From the NCBI GenBank assembly GCA_037952775.1, contig JBANAY010000003.1:18104001-18168000 (forward strand): DNA of 64,000 nt. The letters are read 5' to 3'. Shown one piece after another: positions 24,660 to 36,753 of this stretch. How positions within the stretch are numbered: the stretch's first letter is position 1; every line of letters starts with the position of its first letter. Source of the DNA: Clonostachys chloroleuca. Lineage: Eukaryota > Ascomycota > Sordariomycetes > Hypocreales > Bionectriaceae. The notes below the pieces were generated by a model. The model was given only the letters and a program-made list of their open reading frames with translations. It did no database searches and was not told the DNA's origin. Both the position numbers and the translations under genes were made by a program.

Positions 24660-25685
24660 TGATCCTTCAATGAACCATAATATCTGTATCCAGTAGTTTC
24701 CCCGATTTGTTTCTTGTTTGGCTTCGCTGGGATCGTTGCGAGTCGGCGCATGGGATATTGCGATTTTAGATATTCTTGGCCGGGTCACCTGAGCGGCTGC
24801 TGGTAAGCGTCGCCTAGTTGTATTTCCCCTCTCGTCTACAAGGCTCCTTGTCGAGATGGACTTGACGAAATTGATATCATGGTCGAATGACCAGTGATAC
24901 CCAACTCTCTTTGTGCCTTTTGCATCTAACCATGTACTGATTTAATGGTGAATATTGAATATGATGTGTGTAGTTGTTGGTGCGCAGAGGGTTGCCCTAC
25001 GATAAAGCCATGTGAGCGGGTGACGTACAATGCGGTAATGTACGTCGACGTCACCAACATCGAATCCCGACAGGAGATCAGAATACATAGTCACCCAAAT
25101 ATACAAACAAATAATCCGGAAAACTATAGTAAAATTCACAATTTATTCCAGTAGCTGCTATGTTGATGAGGGATAGTATATCACACAACTTAAATGATAG
25201 GCCAAGCGGCGTTTAAGTGTGCTGCCCTGGGGTGGAGCTCTGTATCTCGGCTTAAGGAAAGCGATATGGCCAATCTCACCAGCAACTGCATGTCGTCTTT
25301 TTCAGTCGAAGGGCAAGGGTGAATCATAGATTCTGGGACTATTTCGATGGTTTCATCGACCCCGCCTCCACATCCATCTCCACAGTGAGCGATGAGCGAG
25401 AGTAGCCTTGCGCGGAACCAATCCGAAACGGGCTTATCCACGGCTACTCTCGGGCCGCCAAGCACGTCGACTGGCTCGCTCCGATTCCGATTCCTACAGA
25501 AATGGTCAAAGTCACAAACCACCCGAGCGAGAGGGGAGAGGAGGGGAGCGCAAGGGAAGCCGTGTGTGATGTACTGAATAATATTTAAGCCTCCCGGCTT
25601 TCAGCGTTTGTCGTAGGCCACCATTCTCCTCATCACACATCTCCAGGTCACGTCTATTTGCCAGCGCCGTCAATACCCTGACATC
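24660..25685. other. Intergenic region upstream of the HGD gene
   Basis: No gene is seen. It contains the promoter of the dioxygenase gene; the short minus-strand frame at 25190-25522 has no features of a real gene. Confidence 0.55.
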
Positions 25686-27092
25686 ATGCCGGTCACCAGC
25701 TTTAGTACAAAGGAGAAATACCGATACCAGAATGGCTTTGACAGTCACTTAGAGTAAGATGGCCAGGTGTAGCATGGAAACAATGAACGCTAACAAGTTA
25801 TCAGGTCCGAGGCCGTCGAGGGTTCATTACCCATCGGCATGAACTCACCTCAAAAGCCACCGTACGGTCTGTATGCTGAGAAGCTGTCAGGGACTGCCTT
25901 CACGGCGCCAAGGCATGAGAACAAACAGACATGGCTGTACAGAATTCTGCCTTCTTGCGCCCACCCTCCGTACGGGCCGGCGACCACCGGAGTCAACCCG
26001 GACGGCGTAAACCAGTGGGGCAAGGATGAGAAGCTACACTATATCCCCAATCAGCTGCGTTGGGATCCCTTTGACCACGATAGCTCCAAGCATCTCGACT
26101 TTGTCACGGGGCTTAGACTAGTGGCCGGCGCCGGCGACCCGGTGTTGAAGCAGGGAATCGGAATGTTCGTGTTCGCCGCTGGGAAAAGCATGGAAAAGAC
26201 ATCTTCCTTTTACTCGGCCGATGGCGACCTGCTGATTGTTGCACAAGAGGGTGACCTCGACATCCGAACAGAGTTTGGCTGGATCCTGGTCCGACCGATG
26301 GAGATTTGCGTCATCCCCAGAGGTGTCAAGTACCAGGTCTTCCTCCCGTCGGGCCCTGCCAGAGGCTACGCACTTGAGCTGTATCAGGGACACTTCGTCT
26401 TACCGGAACTTGGACCAATTGGATCCAACGGGTTGGCGAATGCTCGCGACTTCCAATCCCCAGTGGCTTGCTTCGACGAGGACTGCGGTTCACTGGCCTC
26501 GGAGGGCAGCGTCCAACACACGGTGACGGTCAAGTTCAACAACGCCCTCTTCGACACCAAGCAAGCCCACACGCCCTTCGACGTCGTGGCGTGGCACGGC
26601 AACTACTACCCCTACAAGTACGACCTGGGCCGCTTCAACACGATAGGCACCATCTCCTACGACCACCCGGACCCGTCCATCTTCACCGTGCTGTCCGCCC
26701 CCTCACCCGTGGCGGGCACGGCCGTCGCCGACTTCGTCATCTTCCCACCGCGCTGGCTTGTCGCCGAGGACACCTTCCGCCCCCCTTACTACCACCGCAA
26801 CACGATGAGTGAGTTCATGGGCCTGATACAGGGCGGCTACGACGCCAAGCGCGGCGGCTCGGGCGGGTTCGTTCCCGGAGGGGCGAGCCTGCACAACGTC
26901 ATGAGCGGGCACGGCCCGGACGCGGAGAGCAACGAGGGCGCGCGCGAGGCCCAGCTGCCGCCGGCCAAGGTCGGCGCGGGCAGCTGCGCCTTCATGTTCG
27001 AGAGCTGCCTGATGATGGGCGTGACGGAGTGGGGGCTGAGCACCTGCAAGAAGGTGCAGGAGGGCTACAGCGAGGAGAGCTGGGGGGAGTGA
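25686..27092 (+). CDS. hmgA: Homogentisate 1,2-dioxygenase
   Basis: Exon 1 is 25686-25753 and exon 2 is 25805-27092, 451 aa, the usual length for the family. It opens the ring of homogentisate to maleylacetoacetate in phenylalanine and tyrosine catabolism. Seen: the start [20 protein letters not shown], the central [14 protein letters not shown] segment, and the iron site with His353 and Glu359 in [13 protein letters not shown] and His392 in SGHGPD, matching the positions of human His335, Glu341 and His371. The second half (from about 26500) is strikingly GC-rich at third codon positions compared with the first. In many Eurotiales this gene sits in a tyrosine-degradation cluster with fumarylacetoacetase and maleylacetoacetate isomerase; neither is nearby here. 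Confidence 0.95.
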
Positions 27093-27923
27093 AGACGCAC
27101 TGGGCGAGGCCGGCGGATAAGCAGGTCCGGAGTCATCTCGTGTAGATGCTCATGGGGGAGAGAGGCGGAATTGGAGAGATTGTTCTAGAAGCAGTTGCTA
27201 GGCACCTGCGTTGTCAAAGCGGTGATAGCTTGTGGGGAGGCCGGTGGAGAGGAGCATGTTTGCAATTGGTAGCGAGGGAGGCATATGGGAGACTGTTAAG
27301 TCCTTTGTAGGGATCCGCATAATGGAATTTCGCGTCAAAAAGCAATCATAGTGAGGCATTTGAGTTGGGCAGTCCCTTTCATCACAATGCAATGCTGACT
27401 CGTCGCCGTGAGGCTTGTTGTTGTCATGCAATGGCGGCCGGCATGAGATGGACACTACCAGAGTTGCAGCCCGAGCTGGCAGAAGGGTTGCGTTACCAGG
27501 GGTCAGGCACTAGCGCCCGGTGGCCTGGTAGGTGCCAGCACAGGGCGCTGCCAACGTAGTGCCCTGCTAGAGATGAGGATCAACGCGAACCCCGCGCCTG
27601 ATAACTGTTCGCGTCCGCATGCAACTATGATGGGCTATGGAGAGATGGACATCTGCTGCCACCTTTCTACATGAACAGACATCTCCCTTTCTATCGAATG
27701 GTCTATGCTTGAGACACGTCTGAGGACCTAGAGAGCCTGTGCATTTAATCCGGACCTCCACTACAGACGGATAGATATTGATTACCAGCTTCACATATCA
27801 CCCCTGCTGCCTGCTGTTACGGTTCCCACCCACCTACAGACAACAACATCCAAAGCTGCCTGCTTTGGGAGCTCTGTTGCTTTCAACCCATTCCAAACAT
27901 CGACTTTCTATAACGACCTCAAG
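27093..27923. other. Intergenic region
   Basis: No gene is seen. Confidence 0.55.
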
Positions 27924-29075
27924 ATGCCCGACATCAATTCAATCCCGGCGTCAGCCAGTCTACAAAATCGCTCGCGCCGTGCATCTCAACACCAATCTTC
28001 AGACTCCCTAGAATCCTCCCTGAATATCTTACCGTCGAACCAGAGCGCTGTCAACCCATCTGCGTCACCCTCATCCTCTCACATTCATGCTTCACAGTCG
28101 TCACCACCTCTACCGCCAAACTCAGCCCAGCTGGATGCTGAAATTGTTTCAGGGCCCGGTCCTCTGAGGCATCCTCGACCTCTCACGGCTTCGGAGCTAC
28201 ACATGCAGCTGGAGAAGGAGCAGGAGGCAGTGGTATGTTTCTTCGTCACCTTCTGCGGTATTGACATGCAACTCACGTCATCATGTTAGGTAAACCGTCT
28301 CACACGTGAGCTGTCGCTGCTGCGAGCCGCCCACAATGCATCCGTTGTCTCAAATGCGTCTTCAACATCTGCAACACAATCAAACCAGGACGTGATCACC
28401 GACGCCTCCTACCGTTCCGGCGCCGGATTCGCCATCCCGACCGCTGGCAGGCACCGGCGCACGTCATCGTCTACGTCGCAAAACCCGTTATCCTCATCGT
28501 ATGATGCTCGAACCCAGGCGGCGATGCCTACGAGGCCCTTGTCCATCTCCCGACAAAATAGCACTGCGTCACGAAGAAGCCAGAACAACGGCTCCCCCGT
28601 CCCATCGGCCGGCCTGGATCCTTCGCAGTATTTTCACCAGCAGCGGGTGCCGCCGCCAACCTCCATTCCAATGACGGCACAGGGATCGAATCATCACGTG
28701 TCCGAACAACTCAGCCCGGGGATGATGCCTGCAACACTACGTTACGAAGAAACCCAGCATTTCAAGGGCGAGCTTGAAGCAGCAAAGCGAGAGAATGAGA
28801 TGCTGAAGAAGCGCATCAGGGAGCTTGAGAAACAAGTGCAGGAGGGCAAAGCTGGTGAGGCAGGTCCTGCTCGGAGGGAGAGCTTTAGCACAACAGCGAG
28901 TATGAACGTGGTTCCGAGCACAGGCACAAGCGTGGCAGCGCCTAGAGAGAGTTCGTCAGCCCGCACCGACCGTGGTCGAGGTTTGACAAGCCGCAGCGCT
29001 ACTAGTGACGCAGTGGGAGTTCCCGAAGAGGAGGTCAAGGTAGGAGAAAGCGCGGCGAGTTCAGGTCTTCCGTAG
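27924..29075 (+). CDS. Ser-rich coiled-coil protein, function unknown
   Basis: Exon 1 is 27924-28232 and exon 2 is 28290-29075 after a 57-bp phase-0 intron; 364 aa. Most of the chain is Ser/Pro/Gln-rich and likely disordered. Two helical heptad segments stand out: ASELHMQLEKEQEAVVNRLT running into RELSLLRAAHNASV across the intron, and ETQHFKGELEAAKRENEMLK followed by KRIRELEKQVQEG near residue 280. This fits a coiled-coil scaffold with two separated helices. There is no membrane helix or enzyme motif, and I do not recognise the family. Confidence 0.78.
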
Positions 29076-31097
29076 GAAAGGAGAGGGACGTTGCCCTACC
29101 TCCTACGGCGCTTTTTCTAAACCTTCGTTATGAGTTAGCACCTTAGCCCCCTCTCTGACATGAGGTCAGGCGAAGGCTCTGTTTCTTCTTCACTTGTGCC
29201 TCATGTGGCCAAGATTGGTGCTGCGGTATCCCGGCATGGTTATGCACTTTGGCGTTGAGAGCGAGTTTTGTGTTTAGTTTTCGTTTCAAGATGGCTCTTT
29301 TCAGGCTATTTGGCTTATTAGAACAGCCCACAATGTCTATGCTTGATCCCACCTAGGGACTGCGAGACTGCAGTGTGTCAACGAGCGCCGATCGAGTTTC
29401 ATGCAATACCATGCCAGTTTCCCCTGATGCTTGGGTGAGAAAGTCCAGATCATTCGCCAGGGGAGATATGTAAGCGATGCTCAACTGCCGGGAGCGATAT
29501 CACTATGCGATATAAGGGATAATAACAACTAGGTAATTTCGGGGAATATCCATTCATGCCAGAGACCCAAGCAATTTCGTTGACGAACTGACTGAGCGTG
29601 TCCCACTTTGGAGAGGTTGATCCTGGGATGAGAGCATTGAATTCTGTAAAAATAGCGCCGGGTCTTCTCCAATCCCGCATTTCGAGTCCGTGCATGGCAG
29701 CGAGGATGACAGGCTGAGAGTAAGAGTCTTCTTACTCTTACTCCCCGGTCCGTGTGTGAGAATCCATCCCCAGTAAGCTCGTGCTTCCGCAGTTGGTGCA
29801 TCTGGCACAGAGGGATCTTAGGCGATGCACAATCCCTGCCCGCCCGTCTGCACGGACAGAGCCAAGCAGGGTCTGGCGACCACACGACTCCGTTCCCGCT
29901 CGCTGCCAGGTGCCATGTGAGGTAGTGTGACCTTCAGAGTGCTTCCTAGAACGACTATCGATCCGGGAAGGTCACTATAGATAGCCAGAAATGGGGTAAG
30001 CCCGCTGCGGCTATTTCATCGTCGCCGTGTGCAAAAGGCAGTCGCTGCCAAAGATCCGAAGAGGTGTCCTCTTCCTGCCAGGACGGAGGGACTATCTCTC
30101 GTCTGGCGATGGCACCCTGGAAGAATAAAGGCCTTCGCATCGCTTCACTGCTTCCCCAACAATTTCGCTCTTTTCCACCAAGGAGATTTCTTTCGTCACC
30201 GCTTCCAGCCCCCCGGCTGCACTGCGCATTATCCTGCCTGTCCCCCTCCACTTACACAGAAGCGCCGCGAGCTAAAGCTCCTCAGCCTGGCAAGGCTCCC
30301 CCGTTGCGTCCAATCACCGGGTCTCCTCCCTTGACCGTTCTCCCATCGTCTATGCTGTGGCTCTGGAGTCGTGCCCTCACCGTCTCGTTCTTTGCTGGCA
30401 CTCTGCATCGATCACCACCCACGCACATACCACGGCCTCAATCTGTCACGCGAAGGCTGCAGGAAAAAAAACCATCGCTACACCCTTGCTGAGCATTAGG
30501 GCGACCTCCTTGTCCCCTCTCCGGCTCCAACCCCATCCATCTGCGTCTGCCGATTGTCTCTGACTCGCTTAATTACACCCTCTCCCTCCAGCCGTTCGCT
30601 TCTCCCTTGGCTCCTCCTCTTCTATTCATTCATATTAGTCGCCCTTTTGTCTTGGATATGCTCTTTTGAAAAACAAGTTTATTGATATTCCGCACCTGAC
30701 CCTTGCTTGTTTTTGCCACCTACCTCATCACATCCAATCTCCTCGTATCCATCCAATCCCAGGGCCAGGGCTTGCACCGTTGGAAGCCCACTATCCCCGT
30801 GCGGGCGACGGTTGAATTGCGAGACACAAATGTACGTGAACAAAAATCTCCTGAGTCTTTGTGCTTGACCCGTGCACATATCCCTTTTGAAATTTTACTC
30901 GTCTTTGATTTAATTCCTTTCCTTCGCACTATTTGATGCTCTCTCACGTTGTGTGAAATACCCACCAGCCCACTCGCCTCTTAATCTTAATGGGTCTCTG
31001 AGCCTTCAGTCGCTAACACCGGCCAATCGATAGTCTCTCAATTCGCAACGACAAAACTCACTCCACTTACACCAACCCCTCTTCTGATTCTTCCACC
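29076..31097. other. Intergenic region, partly C/T-rich
   Basis: About 2 kb with no supported gene. From about 30180 onward it is strongly C/T-rich, as in long fungal promoters and leaders, and precedes the small membrane protein gene. Confidence 0.5.
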
Positions 31098-31319
31098 ATG
31101 ATCGGGAATATGAAGCTGCAAAACACCAAGTTCGACTTCGACTTCGGCAGCGAGGACAAGATCCTCAACGCCGTCTGGGTCGGCATCCTCGGCCTCGAGG
31201 TCCTCATGGTCCTCGGCGTGGCCATCCAAAGCATCTGGAAGCGCCTAGCCCACAAACAGCCCAACCTCTACCAAGCCGAACTGGCAGCACAATATCACAG
31301 AAAGATGTTGCAGTCATGA
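31098..31319 (+). CDS. Small single-span membrane protein, 73 aa
   Basis: A single exon. The second ATG at 31113 (MKLQNTKFDF) is an equally good start. The N-terminus is acidic (KFDFDFGSEDK), followed by one hydrophobic helix (ILNAVWVGILGLEVLMVLGV) and a basic, Gln-rich tail. Codon use in the first two thirds is C-rich at the third position, like a well-expressed fungal gene, and the frame is unusually clean against the C/T-rich leader. The family is not recognised. Confidence 0.6.
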   Translation: MIGNMKLQNTKFDFDFGSEDKILNAVWVGILGLEVLMVLGVAIQSIWKRLAHKQPNLYQAELAAQYHRKMLQS

Positions 31320-32623
31320 GCGCGGCTCACGCAACTATCGAGCAACAAGCATTAAAACATTGGGCGTTTTGAAAGCATTATCTGTTTCATCAATCTCATG
31401 GCAGGCGTTTTCAGCTTCCGGTCATCTCAAGCTGCTGGTCGGTGGCGTTTCCATTTGTGTTTCCATTTGTTTTTTTCCTTCTTCCATTGTTTGAGCGTCG
31501 TTACAGCATAGGCGGCGGCGTATTCTTGGGACGTCTTTGGTTTCAAGTGGTTTTAATGACTTGGTGTTGGTGGGGAAGCATCTCTAACGTACGGCGTAAC
31601 CTGCTTTTCATTACGATTACCTACTTCCGCGTATATATTTTACTTCACATATCACTTTAAGATACCAATTATTATCATTTTCTAACTCCATCTGAGTCTG
31701 GGAATCATGTGCATTTCTCTACGTGATCAGGGCTCGGACGAGTCGCGGCAGACTTGGCTCGTAAACGACCATTGGTTTTCCGCCAGGGGATCTGGCCTCG
31801 TGACAGTTGTGTGGAAATAACCATTTGTCTTGGGACTAAAGCCTTTTTAATTTACCCGTCGTCTTTCAGCATTCCAAGCTTGAATCCAAGGACCCGCCAT
31901 GCACAATCTACGTCTTCCAAGGGGGAAATATACCCAAGCAAATTGATTTTTATTGAGATTGGAAGACTCGGGCATAATAATAATACTAATATGTGTAGAA
32001 CAAAACGGGGAGAAACCCCAAAACAATTTAGACGACTCTTCTTTCTCCTAGATGGGTGGCTTGGTATTTGATATTTCAGCCACGTCATCGAGAAACCTGG
32101 AGAAATTCGTAGAATTTGAATAGATTTACATTCGTTCTTGAAATCTTAAGACTTAATAGAGGTGGATGGAGAATCATCTGACGTGCTGGTTTGGTGTGGA
32201 ATGTATAAATCATCATGAACATGGCACTAGGAGCCCCCTGCCACATGATTCTCCGGCACTTCAGCATGTTCATGTAACTACACGTGTACTGATGTTTAAA
32301 CAATCTGAACTAAACTTTAGGTCCTTGAATACAAATCGTCAGAAAAGGGCGGAGGTTGGTTTGAATGTACACTGTGGCTAGTTTTCTTCGACCATGTTTA
32401 GGGTTGAGATGACCCGTCAGGATTTTAGTCCACTGCAGGTCGTTTGACTTCACATATCGCATAGTTCTCAAGGGTCCTTGACACGATACTCATAATTTTG
32501 CAATATTAAGAAAGCCTAATGGCTGTCTATCGCTATTGCTGTAATATAGCCGATCTGGCATTGCAGCCGATTTTGGAAAGAGACCAAATACACACTAACT
32601 CGTTATAATCAAACCTCATGGCT
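31320..32623. other. Intergenic region, AT-rich
   Basis: Nothing recognisable. The frames on both strands are short and AT-biased. Confidence 0.5.
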
Positions 32624-34019
32624 TTAATACCGAGGCAAGGTACCCTCAGTCTCTGCCAGCGCCTGTTCAAAAATGGCCAGGCCGGTCCTCAACTGCTCCT
32701 CCGACACCGTGATGGGTGGTGCCATTCTGAAAACACCCCCGAAGCTCGGGTGGCTGCTCAAATTGGCCCAGATGCCCAACTCGTAGGCGCGGTCACCGAT
32801 CTTCTTGGCCAAGTCAAGACCAGGCGTCTTGAGCACAGGGTCGCTGACAATCTCCACGCCAGCGAGCAGACCCCTCCCGCGCACATCACCGATGCAGCCA
32901 TATCGGGACTTGAGCTTGTTCAGGCCATCGTGCAGGACCTTGCCGTTCTCGCGGGCCTTGTCGACCAACTTATCACGGAGCACAATCTCAAGCACCTTGT
33001 CACCCACCGCAGCTGGAAGAGGATCATTGAGATGGGTAGTATAAAACATGAAGTCTCTCTCCTTAGCAACGCTCTCAATCTTCTCGCTTGTAACAACAGC
33101 ACTGAGAGGCAGGCCGTTGCCAAATGCCTTGGAGAGTGTGAGAATATCAGGGACAACACCCTCATGGTTGATGGCCATGAAATCACCGCAGCGGCCGACG
33201 CCAGTCTGGGCTTCATCGACGATGAGTAGCATCCCACGGGCCTCGCAATGCTTCTTTAGGGCCTTGAGGTAGCCAGGAGGCAGAACATGCATACCCCCAG
33301 AGCTCTGGATGCATTCAACGATACATGCGGCTAGAGATCCGCAAGAGGCCATATCAATCATCCTCCAGCCATACTCTAGCTCCGCCTCCCAGTCATAAGA
33401 CCCATCGGCCCTGCGGAAGACAGATCGGTATGCATTGGGCGAAGGCAGCATGTGTGTCCCTGGCATCATTGGGCCGTTGCCCTTGCGGCCGTAGTGGTAC
33501 TGCGCCGATAGGGCTGCACCAGTCATGCCGTGCCATGAGGCGCCAAGACCGACAATTTCGAATTTTCCAGTGTATGATTTGGCCAGTTTGATAGCGGCCT
33601 CATTGCTTTCACCTCCAGTAGAAAGAAAGAAAGCCTTGTCTAGCCCGTCGGGGAGGGAGGAGCACAGGCGTTCTGCAAGGCAGATAACAGGGGGAGATCA
33701 TCCCCGAGAAGAGATGGTCTAGATGAATTGCATTCTGTGTGATGACTTTGACAATCTCAGGATGGCCATGTCCCAGGAGACAGGACATCTGGCCTGAGGT
33801 CCAGTCGAGTACCTTGTGACCGGAAGCAGTATAGAAGTGCATACCCTCGGCAGCGGTGATGATCTCCTTTGAGTAGCCTGCGCCACTGCTAAGGATATAC
33901 TTGCTGCTCTTCTCGCGAAGTTCATCTTCGTGTGACTTTTTGAGAACTTTGGCATGGATCTCTTTCACCTGGATGTTAACAGCCTCTGGGTAGGCGTCGA
34001 CGACGGCCGAGGGACTCAT
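32624..34019 (-). CDS. 2,2-dialkylglycine decarboxylase-like PLP enzyme, frameshifted
   Basis: A single-exon class III aminotransferase fold on the minus strand, about 465 aa once one frameshift is bridged. The frame breaks at the G run 33690-33694 (C on the coding strand): SGMIS precedes it and VICLAERLCSSLPDGLDKAF follows in another frame; two bases lost or one gained would repair it. Residues typical of dialkylglycine decarboxylase rather than ordinary aminotransferases are present: Gln77 in SGQMS, the SWHGMTG loop, VDEAQTGVGR, the PLP lysine (about 298) in TLSKAFGNGLPL, FYTTHLNDPLPAAVG and VFRMAPP. That family decarboxylates 2-aminoisobutyrate or isovaline and transaminates pyruvate. The regulator gene lies 374 bp upstream on the same strand and two CCGCGGGAAA sites lie in its promoter. 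Confidence 0.85.
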
Positions 34020-34292
34020 TCTGAGGATAAAGTAGAGATGCAGGAAACTAAGATAGTGATTCAGGCCAATCGAATGATTGCCCCTTTATTATGTATTAGG
34101 GCAACAAGAAGAGAGATGATGAGAATGAAAGTGAAGAAGATCCGGCAAGAACGATGAATCTCTCCAGCTGTCGGGCATCTCTTATACGCAATTCATCTTG
34201 CTGCCGGTTTTCGTATCTCTAACCCCGGCTCTTGCCGAATTTGTCGTGACTCGTAAGAAAGAGTGTTCGATACGTGATAAACAAAGCTCCCG

Positions 34293-34302
34293 CCGCGGGA
34301 AA
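34293..34302 (+). promoter_or_regulatory. CCGCGGGAAA element, copy 1
   Basis: An exact CCGCGGGAAA within CCCGCCGCGGGAAA. The core holds inverted CGG triplets, the kind of half-site used by Zn2Cys6 regulators. Confidence 0.5.
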
Positions 34303-34307
34303 GTTGA

Positions 34308-34317
34308 CCGCGGGAAA
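34308..34317 (+). promoter_or_regulatory. CCGCGGGAAA element, copy 2
   Basis: A second exact copy in the same orientation, 15 bases after the first. Confidence 0.5.
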
Positions 34318-34393
34318 GACAGTAAAATGTCAACTCATACGGGGGCTAATTTAGGACCCAACCACCTTGTCACAAACCTGATCACGTTGACAT

Positions 34394-36526
34394 TCACCAT
34401 GCATTCTGCAGCGGGTCCCAAAGACTAGGGAAGAACTGGTCAATGAAGGATGCATCTGGCAACACAAACTCCTGCGGGTCGAAGGAGCCACTGTTTCCGC
34501 CTTGAGACTCACTTGACGATACACTGGAAAGTATCTTGTCGACAATCTCGGCGTGTTGCGCGAGACATACCCTGGCCAGGTCCCACGAGAATTTGTCCTG
34601 ATGTGACCGCAGCGTTTCTATCAAGTCTTGCGCAATCTTAAATGGAGGGCTGCGCACCAGTTCTACCGGCGAGCTTTCTGTCTCTAAACCGCATCGAAGC
34701 AAGAAATTTACAGTTGCAGGGTATGAAAACGCCGAGGTGGCCAGCCAGAAATCCCCCATCTGTTCCTGCTGAAGTTCTTGCGTCATGATCAGGATCTCCT
34801 CAGCAGTCCTGCGAGCCTGGATATAGCGATTTGATAGTCGCTGATCGTGGGGATCATAGCTCTGCTTGTCCGCCTCAAGCTCAATGCGCTCGAGCAATAA
34901 CCTTGTCGTTAGATAGCTGAATCGTAAGTTGGCTGCACCAGGGATATCCAAGTGTGAGCCACGAAGGATAATCAACCGAACTGTCCCGCTTAGACTCTCT
35001 ACCCAATTATTGAGGGCAAGTTCTAGCTGCACCGTGCTTCCAGTCTCGTCTTTTCGGACTTGGTAGATATATTGCAGGTGTTGATCTAGCACATCGGTCA
35101 AGCTAGCTAATGCAATGAAGACACTGGCGGCCCTTTGTTGCATTCCGCTTGCTGCGTTGTCGGCCATATACTCAAGACTTGGCAGCGGAACGTCGTATTG
35201 GGTTGGGAGTATATGGGGTGGCGTTCCATGTGCGAGACTTGTCCTATAACACGATCAGCGCCGAGTAAGAAGGTGTTGTTGCATGTGACCCACCATCGGT
35301 CGTGGATGAGCAGAGTCCACCAGATCTTCATCCTCAAACACTTCTCTGAGTGTGTTATCTCCCACGACATGGGATTCCGATTCAAACCCAAAGAGTATGC
35401 TACTGATACGGCCGATCCCAAAAGCACACCGTTCCCGATGAGTGAGGTGGTTGGGAGACCGCCGACGTTGAGCACAATGGCTTTGATGATGGACATTCCA
35501 GGAGAAAGATGCAGCTCAGAATAGACTGCATCGTTGGCAAGGTTCCAAATGAAACGTATATCTGGGCACTTTCGATAGGCCAAGGCTGGGGAATATTGCC
35601 AATAAGCCATTGTATGCGCATACAGGCAAGCAAGCAACGCCGGTGATATACGTTCCTTGTTTTCAAGCCATTGCTGACGAAATGAGACCTCGTCAAGCAA
35701 CGGGAAACAAATGTTCACTTTTCCAAAATAACTGGTTCTGGTTGTTAGGGCTCAGAACACAAAAACAGAATGAAGGTCTCTCATGCGTCCGGGCTTACAG
35801 ATCAATTACATCTCCCGCGTATGGCTCTAGGAGTTTTTCAATCATCTCCAGTTTTTCGGCTGATGGGCTACGGTTTACTGGGACACCAAAGGGCCGCTTT
35901 TGAACCCTTGTAAAGAGTACCGGCCTAGAACGACTCGCAGGAACGGGAACAACCATGCGTGTCCCACGGGTAGCCCCCGGGATTGCAGACAGGTAGTCTG
36001 ATAGGACTTGATTATCCTTGGTCGTAGCTGGGCCAACAATGTGAAGATTCGAAGCATGATCATCAGCTGAGCCAAACTCAATAGATGGGGAATCACCGCC
36101 ATGCATCTCTTGCTGGTGATGGCTTCTGTTTGGTGGGGGGTTGAGGGAAGGATTATATGCCGACGAGGAAGATGCTGAGCCCGGCACCATGTCCCCATTT
36201 TGCGACCCAGGGATGGATGTAGAAGCAACAGTTGGATGAGCTCTTGGACCAGAGACTGTATGAAAAGGAGGTGTCGTTATCCTTGGAGTTGCGCTGCTCT
36301 TTCCGCGTCCCCGGCGACGTGCAACCTGGTCAGGACTGTCCTTGGAGGTCGGACCAGGTGATCCTCCTGGGAAGAGGCAGTCTGTTCCGTGTGCTCTACA
36401 CATGAGACAACGGTCCGCGCCTGGCTCAGAGTGGCATCTCGACTTCCGTCGCCGGCACGCGAGGCAAGCTGGGCGTAGATGTGATCTGTACGGCCTCTCC
36501 CCGCGACCTTGCTGGTTCTGCTGCAT
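34394..36526 (-). CDS. Zn2Cys6 transcription factor with fungal MHR domain
   Basis: Three exons on the minus strand: 36526-35799, 35731-35294 and 35243-34394, 671 aa. The 67-bp intron has a CCTAAC branch point and the second, 50-bp intron restores the continuous WWTLLIHDRW / TSLAHGTPPH junction. A binuclear zinc cluster lies at Cys21, 24, 31, 40, 43 and 50 (CX2CX6CX8CX2CX6C). A Ser/Pro-rich linker follows, then the fungal middle homology region (VNICFPLLDEVSF, then LGLNRNPMSWEI and KIWWTLLIHDRW) and a helical C-terminus. The start is the ATG just before the zinc cluster; the frame is open further upstream to 36940. It lies on the same strand as the decarboxylase-like gene, which it probably controls, and its own upstream region holds the same DNA element. 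Confidence 0.88.
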
Positions 36527-36713
36527 GATCCGTTGTTGGGCTGGAATGCAGCAGACCTGGCAACACGCAAGGAAGAATGGAGGCCCAAAGGCTGAAAGGC
36601 CAGAACAAAACAACCCACGCTTGAGTTGGTCGTCTCGCCGGTATAGATTAGTTGTAACGGGGGTGGCAGCGGCTGCCATGGAGCACAAACACCGGCTCTT
36701 GCGGACGTGATGA

Positions 36714-36729
36714 GTTCCCCGCGGGGAAC
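36714..36729. promoter_or_regulatory. 16-bp perfect palindrome GTTCCCCGCGGGGAAC
   Basis: A perfect inverted repeat centred on CGCG, 188 bases upstream of the regulator ATG. It is a one-base-per-arm expansion of the TTTCCCGCGG element 15 bases further upstream. Confidence 0.55.
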
Positions 36730-36743
36730 TGGCTAGACGAACA

Positions 36744-36753
36744 TTTCCCGCGG
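36744..36753 (-). promoter_or_regulatory. CCGCGGGAAA element, copy 3
   Basis: TTTCCCGCGG on the plus strand is the exact reverse complement of the promoter element, 218 bases upstream of the regulator ATG. Confidence 0.5.

Larger units (their letters stand above)
34020..34393. promoter_or_regulatory. Promoter region of the decarboxylase-like gene
   Basis: The 374-bp gap between the regulator stop and the decarboxylase start. It carries two direct copies of CCGCGGGAAA at 34293 and 34308, 15 bases apart, 274-298 bases upstream of the start codon. Confidence 0.6.

Noticed and set aside
35107..35167. Two separate frames that could suggest a split or broken regulator gene
   Set aside because: A 50-bp intron (35244-35293) joins them in frame and restores the expected domain sequence.
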